From: Helichrysum umbraculigerum
Lineage: Eukaryota; Streptophyta; Magnoliopsida; Asterales; Asteraceae
NCBI GenBank assembly: GCA_949592205.1
Contig: CATIUR010000006.1
Coordinates: 5,589,001-5,653,000 of the forward strand
Direction of reading: 5' to 3'
Length of the DNA stretch: 64,000 nt
The position numbers were made by a program, and so were the translations under genes. Shown in pieces: positions 12,176-22,219 of this stretch; the stretch's first letter is position 1, and every line of letters starts with the position of its first letter. A model generated the notes under the pieces. The model did no database searches, was not told the DNA's origin, and worked only from the letters and a program-made list of their open reading frames with translations.

Positions 12176-12323
12176 GTCGAGCTGCCAAGTCAGCTTGAAA
12201 AAAATTTTATTTCTGCTATGTTGCTGTAGTAAAAACGCATTCGAAACTTCATTTCGGAGTAAAATCAGGTAGTAAAATCTCAGTCTCAACACTTTGTGAA
12301 AAACTTGTAAACTTTCTGTTTTT

Positions 12324-12647
12324 AGCGTCACTTGAGGCGTCACTTAATAGTTTATAGCGACACTTAAGAAGTGTCGCATGAAATGATAAATTCTGATTTA
12401 TTAGCGTCACTGGAGGAAGTGACGCATGAGGGGCGACACTTAGGCAAGTGTCGGGTATGAGTGTCGGTGTAAGTGTCGGACAGGGTGAAAATCAAATTTA
12501 GGCGTCACTTAGGTTAGTGCCGCATGGAGTGTCGGGTTACCGACACTTAACGAAGTGCCGCAAAAAGAGGGTTTTTGGCGTCACTTAAGGAAGTGACGCA
12601 AGATTAGGGTTTTATGCGACACTTAGTGCGTCAATTAAGTGTCGCTA
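12324..12647 (+). repeat. Array of GCGACACTT / GCGTCACTT hairpins
   Basis: Seven inverted repeats share a 9-bp stem of two interchangeable types: GCGACACTT with AAGTGTCGC (12357-12377, 12616-12645) and GCGTCACTT with AAGTGACGC (12578-12599; shorter stem at 12404-12425). Loops are mostly 3-6 nt. A further unit is at 12434-12453, and partly mismatched ones (AGTGCCGC arm) lie near 12502-12522 and 12540-12561. The A/T exchange in the left arm is matched in the right arm. Confidence 0.8.
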
Positions 12648-13777
12648 CACTGTTTTTGGCACCAATGCGTCACTTACAACTGTTCGACGAACAACTCATA
12701 AAAACGGGTTTTCGGTTCGATTTTGGACATTTTCAGTTGTATGAAACACTAAAATATGATGATCTAAGTATACTAAACATGAAATATCAAATGAAACTTC
12801 GAAATCTAAAAGTTTACGAAATGTCGGGATCTTACAAAGTTAACGCGAAGAAAATCCGGAAAAGTAGAAGTGTAGATTGTGATCCCGTGATCGTTTTATT
12901 CCAAAGGAGTATGATGATTTATGGTGATTTAGTGGTAGTTTTTGTTGATTTTTGGTGGTGGTGGTGTATGTTTAGAGAGAGAGATGAAAGAAAAGATGAG
13001 AAGAAGAGAGAGAAAGAGATGGTAGAAATGAAAGAAAAGAGGAGGGGAGGAGGGGGTTTTGTCTCTCTTTTTCGTCCTCCGTGTTTGCGCACCGTGTGGT
13101 GTTCGTTTCCCCGATTGTTTAAACGTTATAATATTTTAAATTAGTAATTTATTAGATATGTATTTAAATATATTTTTAGTTGAATTATTTTATGGAAATA
13201 ATTTAGTTAAGTTAAATAAAGTTTTTGACTTTGTTTTTGTTTCAGTTTCACAAATTAAACGTTATATGTTATAAAATACTTTGTAAATATTATCAACATA
13301 ATATTTAAAAATCGTTAATGTTATTTAATAATTTCGTTTTATTAAATAATTTTGTTCACCAACAGTCATATATTTTTGTCGCGTTTGTTCCAATTGTTTT
13401 GTACATAATTATAACTAAATATGAATCATAATACTACGCGTATTAACTAGTAGGGCTTTGCTAGACTTACCTCTAAAATTGTTGTGAATTCACTCAAAGT
13501 AGGGAATTTACCTAAAAATGCGTGCATTTAACGTATATAATTATGTCGAAATTGCGGGGTGTCACATGTTAGTGGTCGGTAACACATGTGCTAACATCAT
13601 TAACAAATGTATTACTTTGTTTAGTACCACATATGTTTGTACATCGTAGCGAACACACCGATTTACCAAAAAAAGATGATCCATACTGTTCTCAACAAAT
13701 GTACTCGAGTGCATCATAGTGAACACACCCGATTTCAAAAAAAGATGACCAATAGTGTCATGACCAAATTTTACTTC

Positions 13778-13907
13778 ATTACATCATCAGAACATCACTT
13801 TTCTAAACACAGTCTCCCTGGTATCCTCTTTAATTTTTTTTAATTACATCATCAGAACATCACTTTTCTAAACACAGTCTCCCTGGTATCCTCTTTAATT
13901 TTTTTTC
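13778..13907 (+). repeat. 65-bp tandem duplication
   Basis: Two near-identical 65-bp copies (13778-13842 and 13843-13907), each starting ATTACATCATCAGAACATCA and ending in a T run. The second copy holds the 3' end of the minus-strand coding remnant, so the duplication lies at that ORF's stop codon. Confidence 0.85.
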
Positions 13908-14233
13908 TTTCCGCATCCTTCTTTCTAGCTTCTTCCTCTGCTACCTTGTTCTCAGCAATTCTATTTTCCTCGACTTTTTTGTTAATTTTCTTCTGCTCTG
14001 CTGCTTTCGATTTCATTGCCTTTTCTTCCGCGGCCTTCTTTTTCTTCTCTTCCCAATCAGCCGCTTTCTTTCTCTTGGCCTCCTCGTTAGCAGACTTTTT
14101 ATCATCCGCGGCCTTCCTTTTTTTAATTGCAGCATCACCGTCCTTTTTATTTGGTGATACATTTTTAGCAGCCGATGATTTTGTTAGCCCACCTCCTTTG
14201 ATATTTTTACGCTTTTGTCTAGCGACCTTTCTT
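13852..14233 (-). pseudogene. Lys/Ala/Glu-rich coiled-coil coding remnant in the MULE
   Basis: About 126 codons are open on the minus strand from RKVARQKRKNIKGGG to ...RKVMF and TGA at 13852-13854. The N-terminal part is basic and NLS-like; the rest is a charged heptad-like stretch (KKAADWEEKKKKAAEEKA, VAEEEARKKDAERKKIKED) that predicts a long helix or coiled coil. There is no ATG at its head; an in-frame TAA lies just upstream, so it is either an internal exon or a fragment. No family was recognised. Plant MULEs often carry captured host gene pieces, and this may be one. Confidence 0.5.
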
Positions 14234-15711
14234 TATGTATTAATAATATATGCAATTGCGGGAGATGAAACATTATCACCTAAAAAAAACATAGAAGACA
14301 AAATAAAAATGTGTAAATAGATTATCTTAACACAAAAAAAAACATATTAATAATGAAAAATATTTTAACAGATTGTTCAGTTGCAAACTACAACATAAAT
14401 GATAACATATGTATTACTGCCTACTACCACATGTGGTACAAGCCACTAACAAAAATGTGTCACTGTATAAAAACGCACATGATACTGACCAAAAATGTAT
14501 AAAACTATTGAGTTACTCACATATCAAATATAACAAAACATATATAACCAAAAACACAAGCAAGTAAATATAAAAATATGTTATTGAATACATGATTTTT
14601 ACCTTGATCTTTACAAGTAAAAACGAACCCACAAACTACCGTAATAAGAAAAACATACAAAGAAGCACACATGATATACATAACCTACAAAAATATAACA
14701 ACATAATATTTACGCTCAGTGTACCTATGCATCACATGAAAAACACATTCCAAACACTTGTGTAAATTCAAACATACCAAATACTTGTGTAAAATCAAAC
14801 CATTCTGTAAAACACAACTTCTAGTCCATAAAACTCGAGCTACAAAATAACCAACATTTGTGTTACCAAAACCCTATATTCAAACCAAACACATATGCAC
14901 ATTCAAAACAATAAACAAAACACAAAATACAACACAAACAGAAGTATCACATGTGTAAATACAAACTACAGCATGCCTAAACCACTTGCAGACATTAAAA
15001 TCAGTATAAACTGAACTAACACGTGTGTTACCAAAACCCTAATTTCAAACAAAACACATTTGAACATATAGCATACAATACAACATCAAAACGCAACCTA
15101 TAATGCAAATATTAACATATTAAACGCAGAAAGCATAAAAAATAAAAATCGAAAAAACTAACGCAATGGTATGGCTATGATAGGTCGAGCTTCAATCGGA
15201 CTTGAAGAGGTTTTTCCTGCCGCACAATCACGAAGATCCATTTTCAAGTGATTCCGGTTACAGAAATCCGTGCTATATTGATTTTCAACGAGTTTGTTAA
15301 CTAGGGTTTCTCAAAAACGTTTCTTCGGTAAAAAACGCACCGATAGAAATCTTAATCGAAGCAAATAGATGAAGAAAACTAAGATTATAGGATCAACAAC
15401 GATGATTTATTGATCATTTGAACGAAATTTGGATTTCTAGGGTTTTGTGGTTGAATCTCCAGAGATGAAAGTGAAAGGAACGAGTAATCTGTGTGGGTTT
15501 ATTTTAACAAAAGTGAGAAAAGAATGAATTAATTAAATTGTAATTTTACCATTATACCCCTCCGCCCAAAATCAGATTTAATTTGATTTTTTTAATTAAA
15601 AAATGAGGTATTAATCTGGACCCTTGATTTGATAAATCTAATGGCTCACATTTATTCCTCCATTCTCACTTCAAATGAGTGTACTCATTTGAACCCTACT
15701 CTAATTTTGTT

Positions 15712-16214
15712 AGACAAAAAGTAACGACACTTTACCAAGAACCATGTCCCAAACCTGCTTGTTGAGAATAGATTTGTGAATTTAGATCAATTATTCTATA
15801 ATTGAAACAACGTGGGTAATACTAATCTCCAATTAACGGGTTTAGTGGATACATAAAAGATAACTTCAAAAGATATGGATCGAGCAAGTTCAAAGTTTAC
15901 CAAAATCGTATCTAAATTAATGTGTTCGTTTTAACTATATATAGAACTTAAAAAGGAAAATATGAACCCCCAACCCACCGCGATATGTTCTGAACTACAT
16001 GTAGGACGTGAACGAATGATAGGAGGTCGCTTGTCTAATGTTGATGACCATAATTTCAGATCTTCAATTGATATTGAACTCTTGGAAGTACATGAAGTCA
16101 GCATAATAGTTACCAAGATAGAAGAGGTGTGTGAGACAACCAAAACCATCCATGCGTGCGTGTTGGTGGAAGTCTACTTTGTTACCTCTTATGTTTTGAT
16201 AATAGTAGCTTGAT
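15712..16214. other. Spacer between MULE and Reina-like element
   Basis: No supportable gene. Short open frames at 15931-16213 overlap on both strands and match nothing recognised. The segment ends with TTGAT (16210-16214), the left TSD of the next element. Confidence 0.5.
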
Positions 16215-16703
16215 TAATGCCCAGGATATATGAATATACGATTGAACTTTCTTGCAAATCAAACACAAATTTAAGTACTTAGATAATTCGGAACCCTATT
16301 TGGTGTTCACGAAGTTGTATAATTTAGATAATCAAAAACTGCATAAACCCTAACCCAAAAAGTGTTTAAATACTTTGGGCATGAAGTTAAACAAAGCCTA
16401 TCCAAAACGGATTAAGGGAACAAAGTCCAAAACGTAAAATAAGTCCAAAACGAAATACGTAAATAATTAAAACGGCGTTTTCGGGCCTTAAACGATCTCG
16501 AAAGGCCAAAAACTGACAGGGCTCATGGAAAAGCGATGAGTCTTTATCGTTGGCCCGTTTTTGAGTGACCATGCGAATTTCGGCCCATTCCGACACCGAA
16601 ATCAAAATCGCCAAAATTTAGGAGGAATGATTTGTTGATGACATCATGAGTAGTAGGAATTAAATCTTGATGATATAAGCGCGACGTTGCTTCCCCGACA
16701 TCA
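16215..16703 (-). repeat. 3' LTR of the Reina-like element
   Basis: 489 bp, homologous to 21030-21500. It carries an insertion around 16430-16448 (AAAATAAGTCC-type) that is absent from the other LTR. Confidence 0.85.
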
Positions 16704-16714
16704 TCCTCCCCCGC

Positions 16715-19700
16715 TTAAGAAAGACTCGCCCTCGAGTCTGTATCATCTTTAGAATCCCCGGTATAAGGTGACAGATCAGCAACATTAAAAGTAGCCGAAA
16801 CATTATAGTGACCAGGAAGCTCGATCTTGTAAGCATTATCATTGATTCTCTTCAAAACACGGAAAGGTCCATCCGCACGGGGCTTTAGCTTGCCAAAACG
16901 TCCAGCAGGAAACCGTTCCTTCCGCAAATGAATCCAAACCAAGTCGCCCTCCTGAAAAACAACCTGTTTCCGATGCTTGTTTGCACGCTCAGCATATTGC
17001 TTATTATGCATAAGATTATGCTCCAGAACCTGTTGATGCAACTCCTTGATCTGATTAGACTGAGCCTCACCATCAACACTAAACTGCTCAGCTAAAGGAA
17101 TAGGAACCAAATCAAGAGGAGTAACCGGATTGCGACCATACACAATCTCAAAAGGTGTTTTACCAGTAGTGCGATTAGGAGAACGATTATAAGCAAACTA
17201 AGCCTGAGGAAGAGCAAGATCCCACTGTTTCGGACTGTCTCCTATTAAACATCGCAGCAAATTCCCCAAACTCCTATCAACCACTTCCGTCTGCCCATCA
17301 GTTTGAGGATGATGAGAACTACTAAACTGCAATTTCGAACCCATACAAGCATACAAGGTTCTCCAAAAATGACTAACAAACTTAACATCACGATTAGAAG
17401 TTATGGACTTTGGAATACCATGTAACTTGACAATCTCAGCAAAATACAAACGGGCAACCTGACTAGTATCAAAAGTCTTGAAACATGGTATAAAATGTGC
17501 CATCTTGGAAAAACTATCAACCACAACCATAACAGAATCCTTATGGCGTTGAGTACGAGGTAAACCCAACACAAAGTCCATACTCACATCCTCCCAAGGA
17601 GCCTCATGTACAGGAAGGGGCGTATATAAGCCAGCATTACTACCATGAGTTTTAGAAATGTGACAAACTCGACACCTATCAACAATCCGATTAACATCCC
17701 TGCCCATGCCAGGCCAATAAAACTGATCACGAACCAAAGCTAAAGTCTTATCACGACCAAAATGCACAGCTAGACCTCCAGAATGAGACTCCAAAATAAT
17801 TGCATCACGGAAAGAACTCACAGGAAAACATAGGCGATAACCCTTAAATAAATACCCATCATGCTTAGAAAATTGGGAAACGAACATGAAGGACAAGAGC
17901 TCCAAATAGTACGAAAATCTGGATCAATGGGATACAAACTACGAAAAGAGACAAACCCATGAACACGAATCTGCATAGTAGTAACAAGGGAATGACGCCT
18001 ACTCAAAGCATCCGCAACTTGATTCTGTGCCCTTGCTTTATGCTTGATGACAAAAGAAAAAGCCCGAACGAATTCAACCCACTTAGCATGCCTCGAATTC
18101 AGCTTATGTTGGCCATTAAGATACTTAAGGGCTTCATGATCAAAAAATAACACTAACCCATTAGGTAGCAAATAATGACACCACGTATCCAAACTAATCA
18201 CAATTGCATAAAACTCCTTATCATAAGTAGAATTTTTCCTCCGAGCTTCGTTAAATTTCTCACTAAAGAAGGCAATGGGCCGCTGATTTTGGCTAAGAAC
18301 CCCACCAATGCCAACACCCGAAGCATCACACTCTACTTGAAAAACCTCATTAAAATTCGGTAATGCCAAAACTGGAGCTTGTGTTACCTTATCCTTGAGC
18401 ACAGAAAAAGCCTTAGCAGCCTCCTCAGTCCATGTAAAACGACCACCCTTCAAACACTCGGTCAAAGGTGCAATAATGCTACTAAAATTGCGAATGAACC
18501 AACGATAAAAAGAAGTCAAACCATGAAAACTACAAATATCATGAACAGTTGTTGGGGTTGGCCAATTCAGAATTGCCTCAACTTTAGCCGCGTCCATCTT
18601 AATACCCGAACCAGAAATCACATAACCCAAGAAGGTAACTTCTTCAACCAGAAAATGACACTTCTTACCATTAGCATAAAGTTTCTGCTCGAGCAGAACG
18701 GAGAAAATCTGACAAAGATGGGAAAGATGCTCCTCAACACTTTTACTGAAAATAAGAATGTCATCAAAATACACAACCACAAAACGACCAATAAAAGGTT
18801 TGAAAACCTGATTCATGAGTCGCATAAAAGTACTTGGAGCATTGGACAGTCCAAACGGCATGACCATCCACTCATATAACCCATCGCGTGTCTTAAAAGC
18901 TATTTTCCACTCATCCCCGGGTCTCATACGAATCTGATTATAACCAAATCTTAGAGAAAATTGTAGCTCTATATAACTGATCAAGTAAATCGTCCAAACG
19001 AGGAATTGTAAAACATACTTGACAGTTAACAGCAGGACAATCAATACACATACGAAAGGTACCACCTTTCTTTGGAACTAACAAAGCAGGAACAGCACAT
19101 GGACTCATGCTTTCCTGAATCAATCCCTTATCCAACAACTCAGTCACTTGTCGTTGCAGCTCCTCATATTCTTTCGGGTTCATCCGATATGCCGGTTTGT
19201 TTGGAATGAAAGAACCTGGAAGAAAATCAATGCAATGCTGAATATCACAAATCAAAGGTAAACCTGGTGGAATGTCATCAGGAAGGACATCTGAAAACTC
19301 AGCCATCAAAGGTTGAACCGGAAGGGGAATCTGTCCAGCATCACTATTCTGCTCACTAATAACCAATGCAAACACAAAAGGAACACGTCTGGCGTTAGCC
19401 TCAAAATCTGCACGTTTGAGGAACAACGTGAAATCCGAAACAGAAGCAGGATTAGTGCGCGTATCCAAAGGAAGAAGAGTAACACTAACACCATCCTTAT
19501 GAAAACTGTACGTATTACGGAAACCATCATGTTTCGTTTTCCTATCAAACTGCCATGGGCGTCCCTAACAAAAGGTGAGCCGCATCCATAGGAATAATAT
19601 TACACCAAACCTCATCCTGATATTTCTTCCCAATAGAAAAATGAACTAAACAACGTTTGCTGACTTTGATGAGGTTACCTTTTTTTAACCATGTAAGCCG

Positions 19701-21004
19701 ATACGGATCCGGATGATCTTCTGCTTTCAATTCGAGCTTATCAACCATATAAGCAGACACCATATTCTTACAACTGCCACTATGAATAATGAGAGTGCAC
19801 ACCTTACCCGTAGCAGTACACTTAGTACGGAAAATATTATGACGTAACCAAGATTCACCATCCAAAGATTCGGAAACATTTAAAACATGTTGAACAAATA
19901 AAGACTCGACAAGATTAGGAGGTAATTCTTCATACACCAACTCATCCCCATCTGTATGATAAGCCGGAACAGTCTCTTCATCAACCAAGGCAACAACCTG
20001 ATTATTGAGACATGACTTGGCAAGATGACCAGAACCACCACACTTATAACAGCGTGCGGGACGGAACCTGCTACCAGTGCCACTAGTACCTACGTGATTG
20101 GGGTTGGGTTTGGGATCAGACCCGTGGTGACAGTAGGCGGAGTGATAGTGGAAGGTGTACGGGTGGGGGTGAAACGAGAACCACTACCAAAACGACCACG
20201 ATTCTTTTGCTGCTTCTCAACCTTTGAAGCTAATTGACAAACATCTGAATAAGAGTAATAAGGTTGAAGGTTGACAACATCAGCGAATGCGAGTTTCAAC
20301 ACACCTAAAAAACAAGCAATAATCTGTTCCTCCTCATCACTCGCATCACATCGCATCTGAAGTCGATCAAACTCATTAATAAGTTCTTCCACGGATAAGT
20401 TACCTTGGGACAGATTATGATAATCAAGAAAAGCTTGCTGCCTGTGAGTAGGGGGCAGAAACTTCGCCTTCATCAACTTTTTCATCTTTTCCCACGATTG
20501 AATCTTAGACTTCCCTTCTAACCTGCGTTGTTTCTTCACATGATCCTACCACAAAGATGCATGCTGCTTCAATTTGATGGCCACCAATTTCACTTTCAGA
20601 TTATCTGGAATGTCACGTAAATCAATAACCCTTTCAACTGTACTAACCCATTTAATAAAATCATCAGGATGAGCTTTTCTAGTAAACTCTGGAATCTCAA
20701 CCTTCATACCAATACTACGCAGAGGTTCATCACGGTATTGCTCATCGCGGTGATTCCTACGGCGTCCCGCAAAAGGATTGACCGCTTCAGATCTGTCGTC
20801 CCAGACGGTTCCATCTGATTCAGTCTCTTCTCCGGGCGAACCCTGTAGGAGTTCGAGTTCTTGCACCCGCTGTTGCAGGCGTTCAATCTCAATATCACGT
20901 GGATCACGAACATCATCCATAACAGGAGGTATTTGGCCACCACCCCTACGATTACCAGTACCACGAGGCATACCGCGTCCACGAGGAGCCAATTGTACAA
21001 CCAT
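16715..21004 (-). pseudogene. Reina-like gag-pol, broken by stops and frameshifts
   Basis: In order on the minus strand: gag from ATG 21004 (basic start MVVQLAPRGRGMPRG, then GMKVEIPEFTRKAHPDDFIKW); an in-frame TAG after KQHASLW separates its second half (to 20090, FLPPTHRQQAFLDYH); zinc knuckle CYKCGGSGHLAKSC near 20070-20010; protease region with IIHSGSCKNMVS (19988-19545); reverse transcriptase split by a frameshift near 18950 (FRMCIDCPAVN, then VVVYFDDILIFS); RNase H (VECDASGVGIGGVL, DALSRR); integrase (HHPQTDGQTEVVDRSL, 17905-17198), with a stop after WDLALPQA; and C-terminal GPFRVLKRINDNAYKIELPG, ending 16715. The protease DSG motif reads HSG, removing the catalytic Asp. It cannot make a working polyprotein. 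Confidence 0.88.
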
Positions 21005-21014
21005 TTAACACCTA

Positions 21015-21027
21015 GAATCTGATACCA
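21015..21027 (-). promoter_or_regulatory. Primer-binding site of the Reina-like element
   Basis: The minus strand reads TGGTATCAGATTC 2 bp inside the 5' LTR, matching the initiator tRNA-Met type used by many gypsy elements. Confidence 0.8.
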
Positions 21028-21029
21028 AA

Positions 21030-21500
21030 TAATGCCCAGGATATATGAATATACGATTGAACTCTCTTGCAATTTAAACACGAATTTAAGAACATGGATA
21101 ATTCGGAACCCTAATTGGTGTTCACGAAGTTGTATTATTCAGATAATCAAAAAGTGCATAAACCCTAACCCAAACAGTGTTTAAATACTTTGGGCAGGAA
21201 GTTAAACAAAGCCCATCCAAAACGGATTAAGGCAACAAAGTCCAAAACGAAATACCTAAATAATGAAAACGACGTTTTCGGGCCTTAAACGATCTCGAAA
21301 GGCCAAAAACTGACAAGGCTCATGGCAAAGCGATGAGTCTTGATCGTTGGCCCGTTTTTGAGTGACCATGCGAATTTCGACCCATTTCGACACCGACATC
21401 AAATTCACCAAAATTTAGGAGGAATGATTTGTTGATGACATCATGACTAGTAGGAATCAAATCTTGATGACATAAACACGACGTTGCTTCCCCGACATCA
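21030..21500 (-). repeat. 5' LTR of the Reina-like element
   Basis: 471 bp; the minus strand begins TGATGTCGGGGAAGC next to TSD TTGAT (21501-21505) and ends just before the PBS. Confidence 0.85.
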
Positions 21501-21506
21501 TTGATC

Positions 21507-21642
21507 ACCTCAGTTGTCCCATTGCCGAGGGTTATATAAAGATCTAATTCTCAACTCGTTGACTAGTCCATATGACCTCAGTTTTCCCATTGCCGAGGGT
21601 TATATAAAGATCTAATTCTCAACTCATTGACTAGTCCATATG
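21507..21642 (+). repeat. 68-bp tandem duplication
   Basis: Two copies (21507-21574, 21575-21642), each from ACCTCAGTT through GCCGAGGGTTATATAAAG to AGTCCATATG, with only two or three differences. The copy touches the TSD of the Reina-like element. The following 21643-22219 is AT-rich and probably the 3' flank of the HAD gene. Confidence 0.85.
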
Positions 21643-22219
21643 ACGAGTTCGTGCTAAACATGGATAAAAGCATAATGAACGCAGGGCATGTCCAAACTTT
21701 ATAGTAGCTAAAAAGCACATAAAATTGATAATGTATTGTGACTATTGTCTGTAAAGTTGTAATGAATGACCTGTGTTTCGAGCAATAATATAGATTCTTT
21801 GTTAATATTTTGCAAAAAATAATTTTTTATTACATATAAGTACTAGTTTTAAAACCCTGGTATGTACACACAGGCCGTAAATGTCACTTTGATTTTCATT
21901 TGTATATTGTAAAGGTTACTTTTGTTTTGATTAAGCAAAAAAATGTTGGCAACATAATTTACAATGACCAAAAAGTAACTCTTGAAACATAGTGACCAAA
22001 TATCCACCTTTCCGTAAATCTTAAAGTAGCTGCAAACATCTCATTACCATTTTAAGATGGTGCAGAAACCAGTCGTGAAATACACAAGATATGCACATAA
22101 AAATAATAATCTCATTAGACCATCCGATGATTTTTGCTTAACTCGGGAGCTGAGCTGGTGATGATTGGTAAAAGGTAGACTTTATCTTCATGATCACCCA
22201 AAACAAGATTGGGTGATGT

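Larger units (their letters stand above)
10665..13566. mobile_element. Solo LTR (gypsy-type), 2.9 kb, TSD TGTTA
   Basis: It starts TGTAACACCC and ends GGGGTGTCACA (9-10 bp imperfect inverted ends), with TGTTA on both sides (10660-10664 and 13567-13571). No PBS, gag-pol or second LTR copy is present, so this is a recombined solo LTR. It interrupts the CACATGTG array, which continues on both sides. Inside are three kinds of short inverted-repeat array (11251-11576, 12089-12175, 12324-12647) and an AG-rich tract near 12970-13060. The termini resemble those of the Tekay-like element at 49999, but the body does not match it. Open frames within it fall over repeats and are not credible genes. Confidence 0.88.
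7857..15701. mobile_element. Non-autonomous Mutator-like element rich in CACATGTG palindromes
   Basis: The element is flanked by a 10-bp direct repeat TAATTTTGTT (7847-7856 and 15702-15711), the TSD length typical of MULEs. Its ends are inverted: left GGGTGAGGTTCAAATGAG, right (reverse complement) GAGTAGGGTTCAAATGAG. No transposase is recognisable. Contents: three ~125-bp direct repeats (8101-8470), a long array of CACATGTG-type palindromes (8765-10664, resuming at 13572-13640 and thinly to 15060), a nested solo LTR (10665-13566) and a Lys/Ala/Glu-rich coding remnant (13852-14233). Without the solo LTR the element is about 4.9 kb. The Mutator assignment rests on TSD length and TIR layout. Confidence 0.7.
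16215..21500 (-). mobile_element. Decayed Ty3/gypsy retrotransposon, Reina-like, minus strand
   Basis: LTRs at 21030-21500 (5' in element sense) and 16215-16703 (3'). On the minus strand they begin TGATGTCGGGGAAGC and end near CCTGGGCATTA. A TTGAT direct repeat flanks the element (16210-16214, 21501-21505); placing the end at TA rather than CA is needed to obtain this TSD. PBS for tRNA-Met (TGGTATCAGATTC) at 21027-21015; purine tract AGCGGGGGAGGA just upstream of the 3' LTR (16704-16716). The LTRs differ by an ~18-bp indel and many substitutions, so the copy is old. The coding region is broken in several places. Confidence 0.88.

Noticed and set aside
12614..13144. 176-codon frame in the solo LTR
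   Set aside because: Covers the hairpin array and an AG/GT-rich tract; no conserved domain and it lies within an LTR.
15931..16213. 72- and 83-codon frames on opposite strands
   Set aside because: No recognisable domain, no splice context, mutually overlapping.
17959..18879. Plus-strand frames of 62-166 codons
   Set aside because: Shadow of the minus-strand Reina-like RT/RNase H region.
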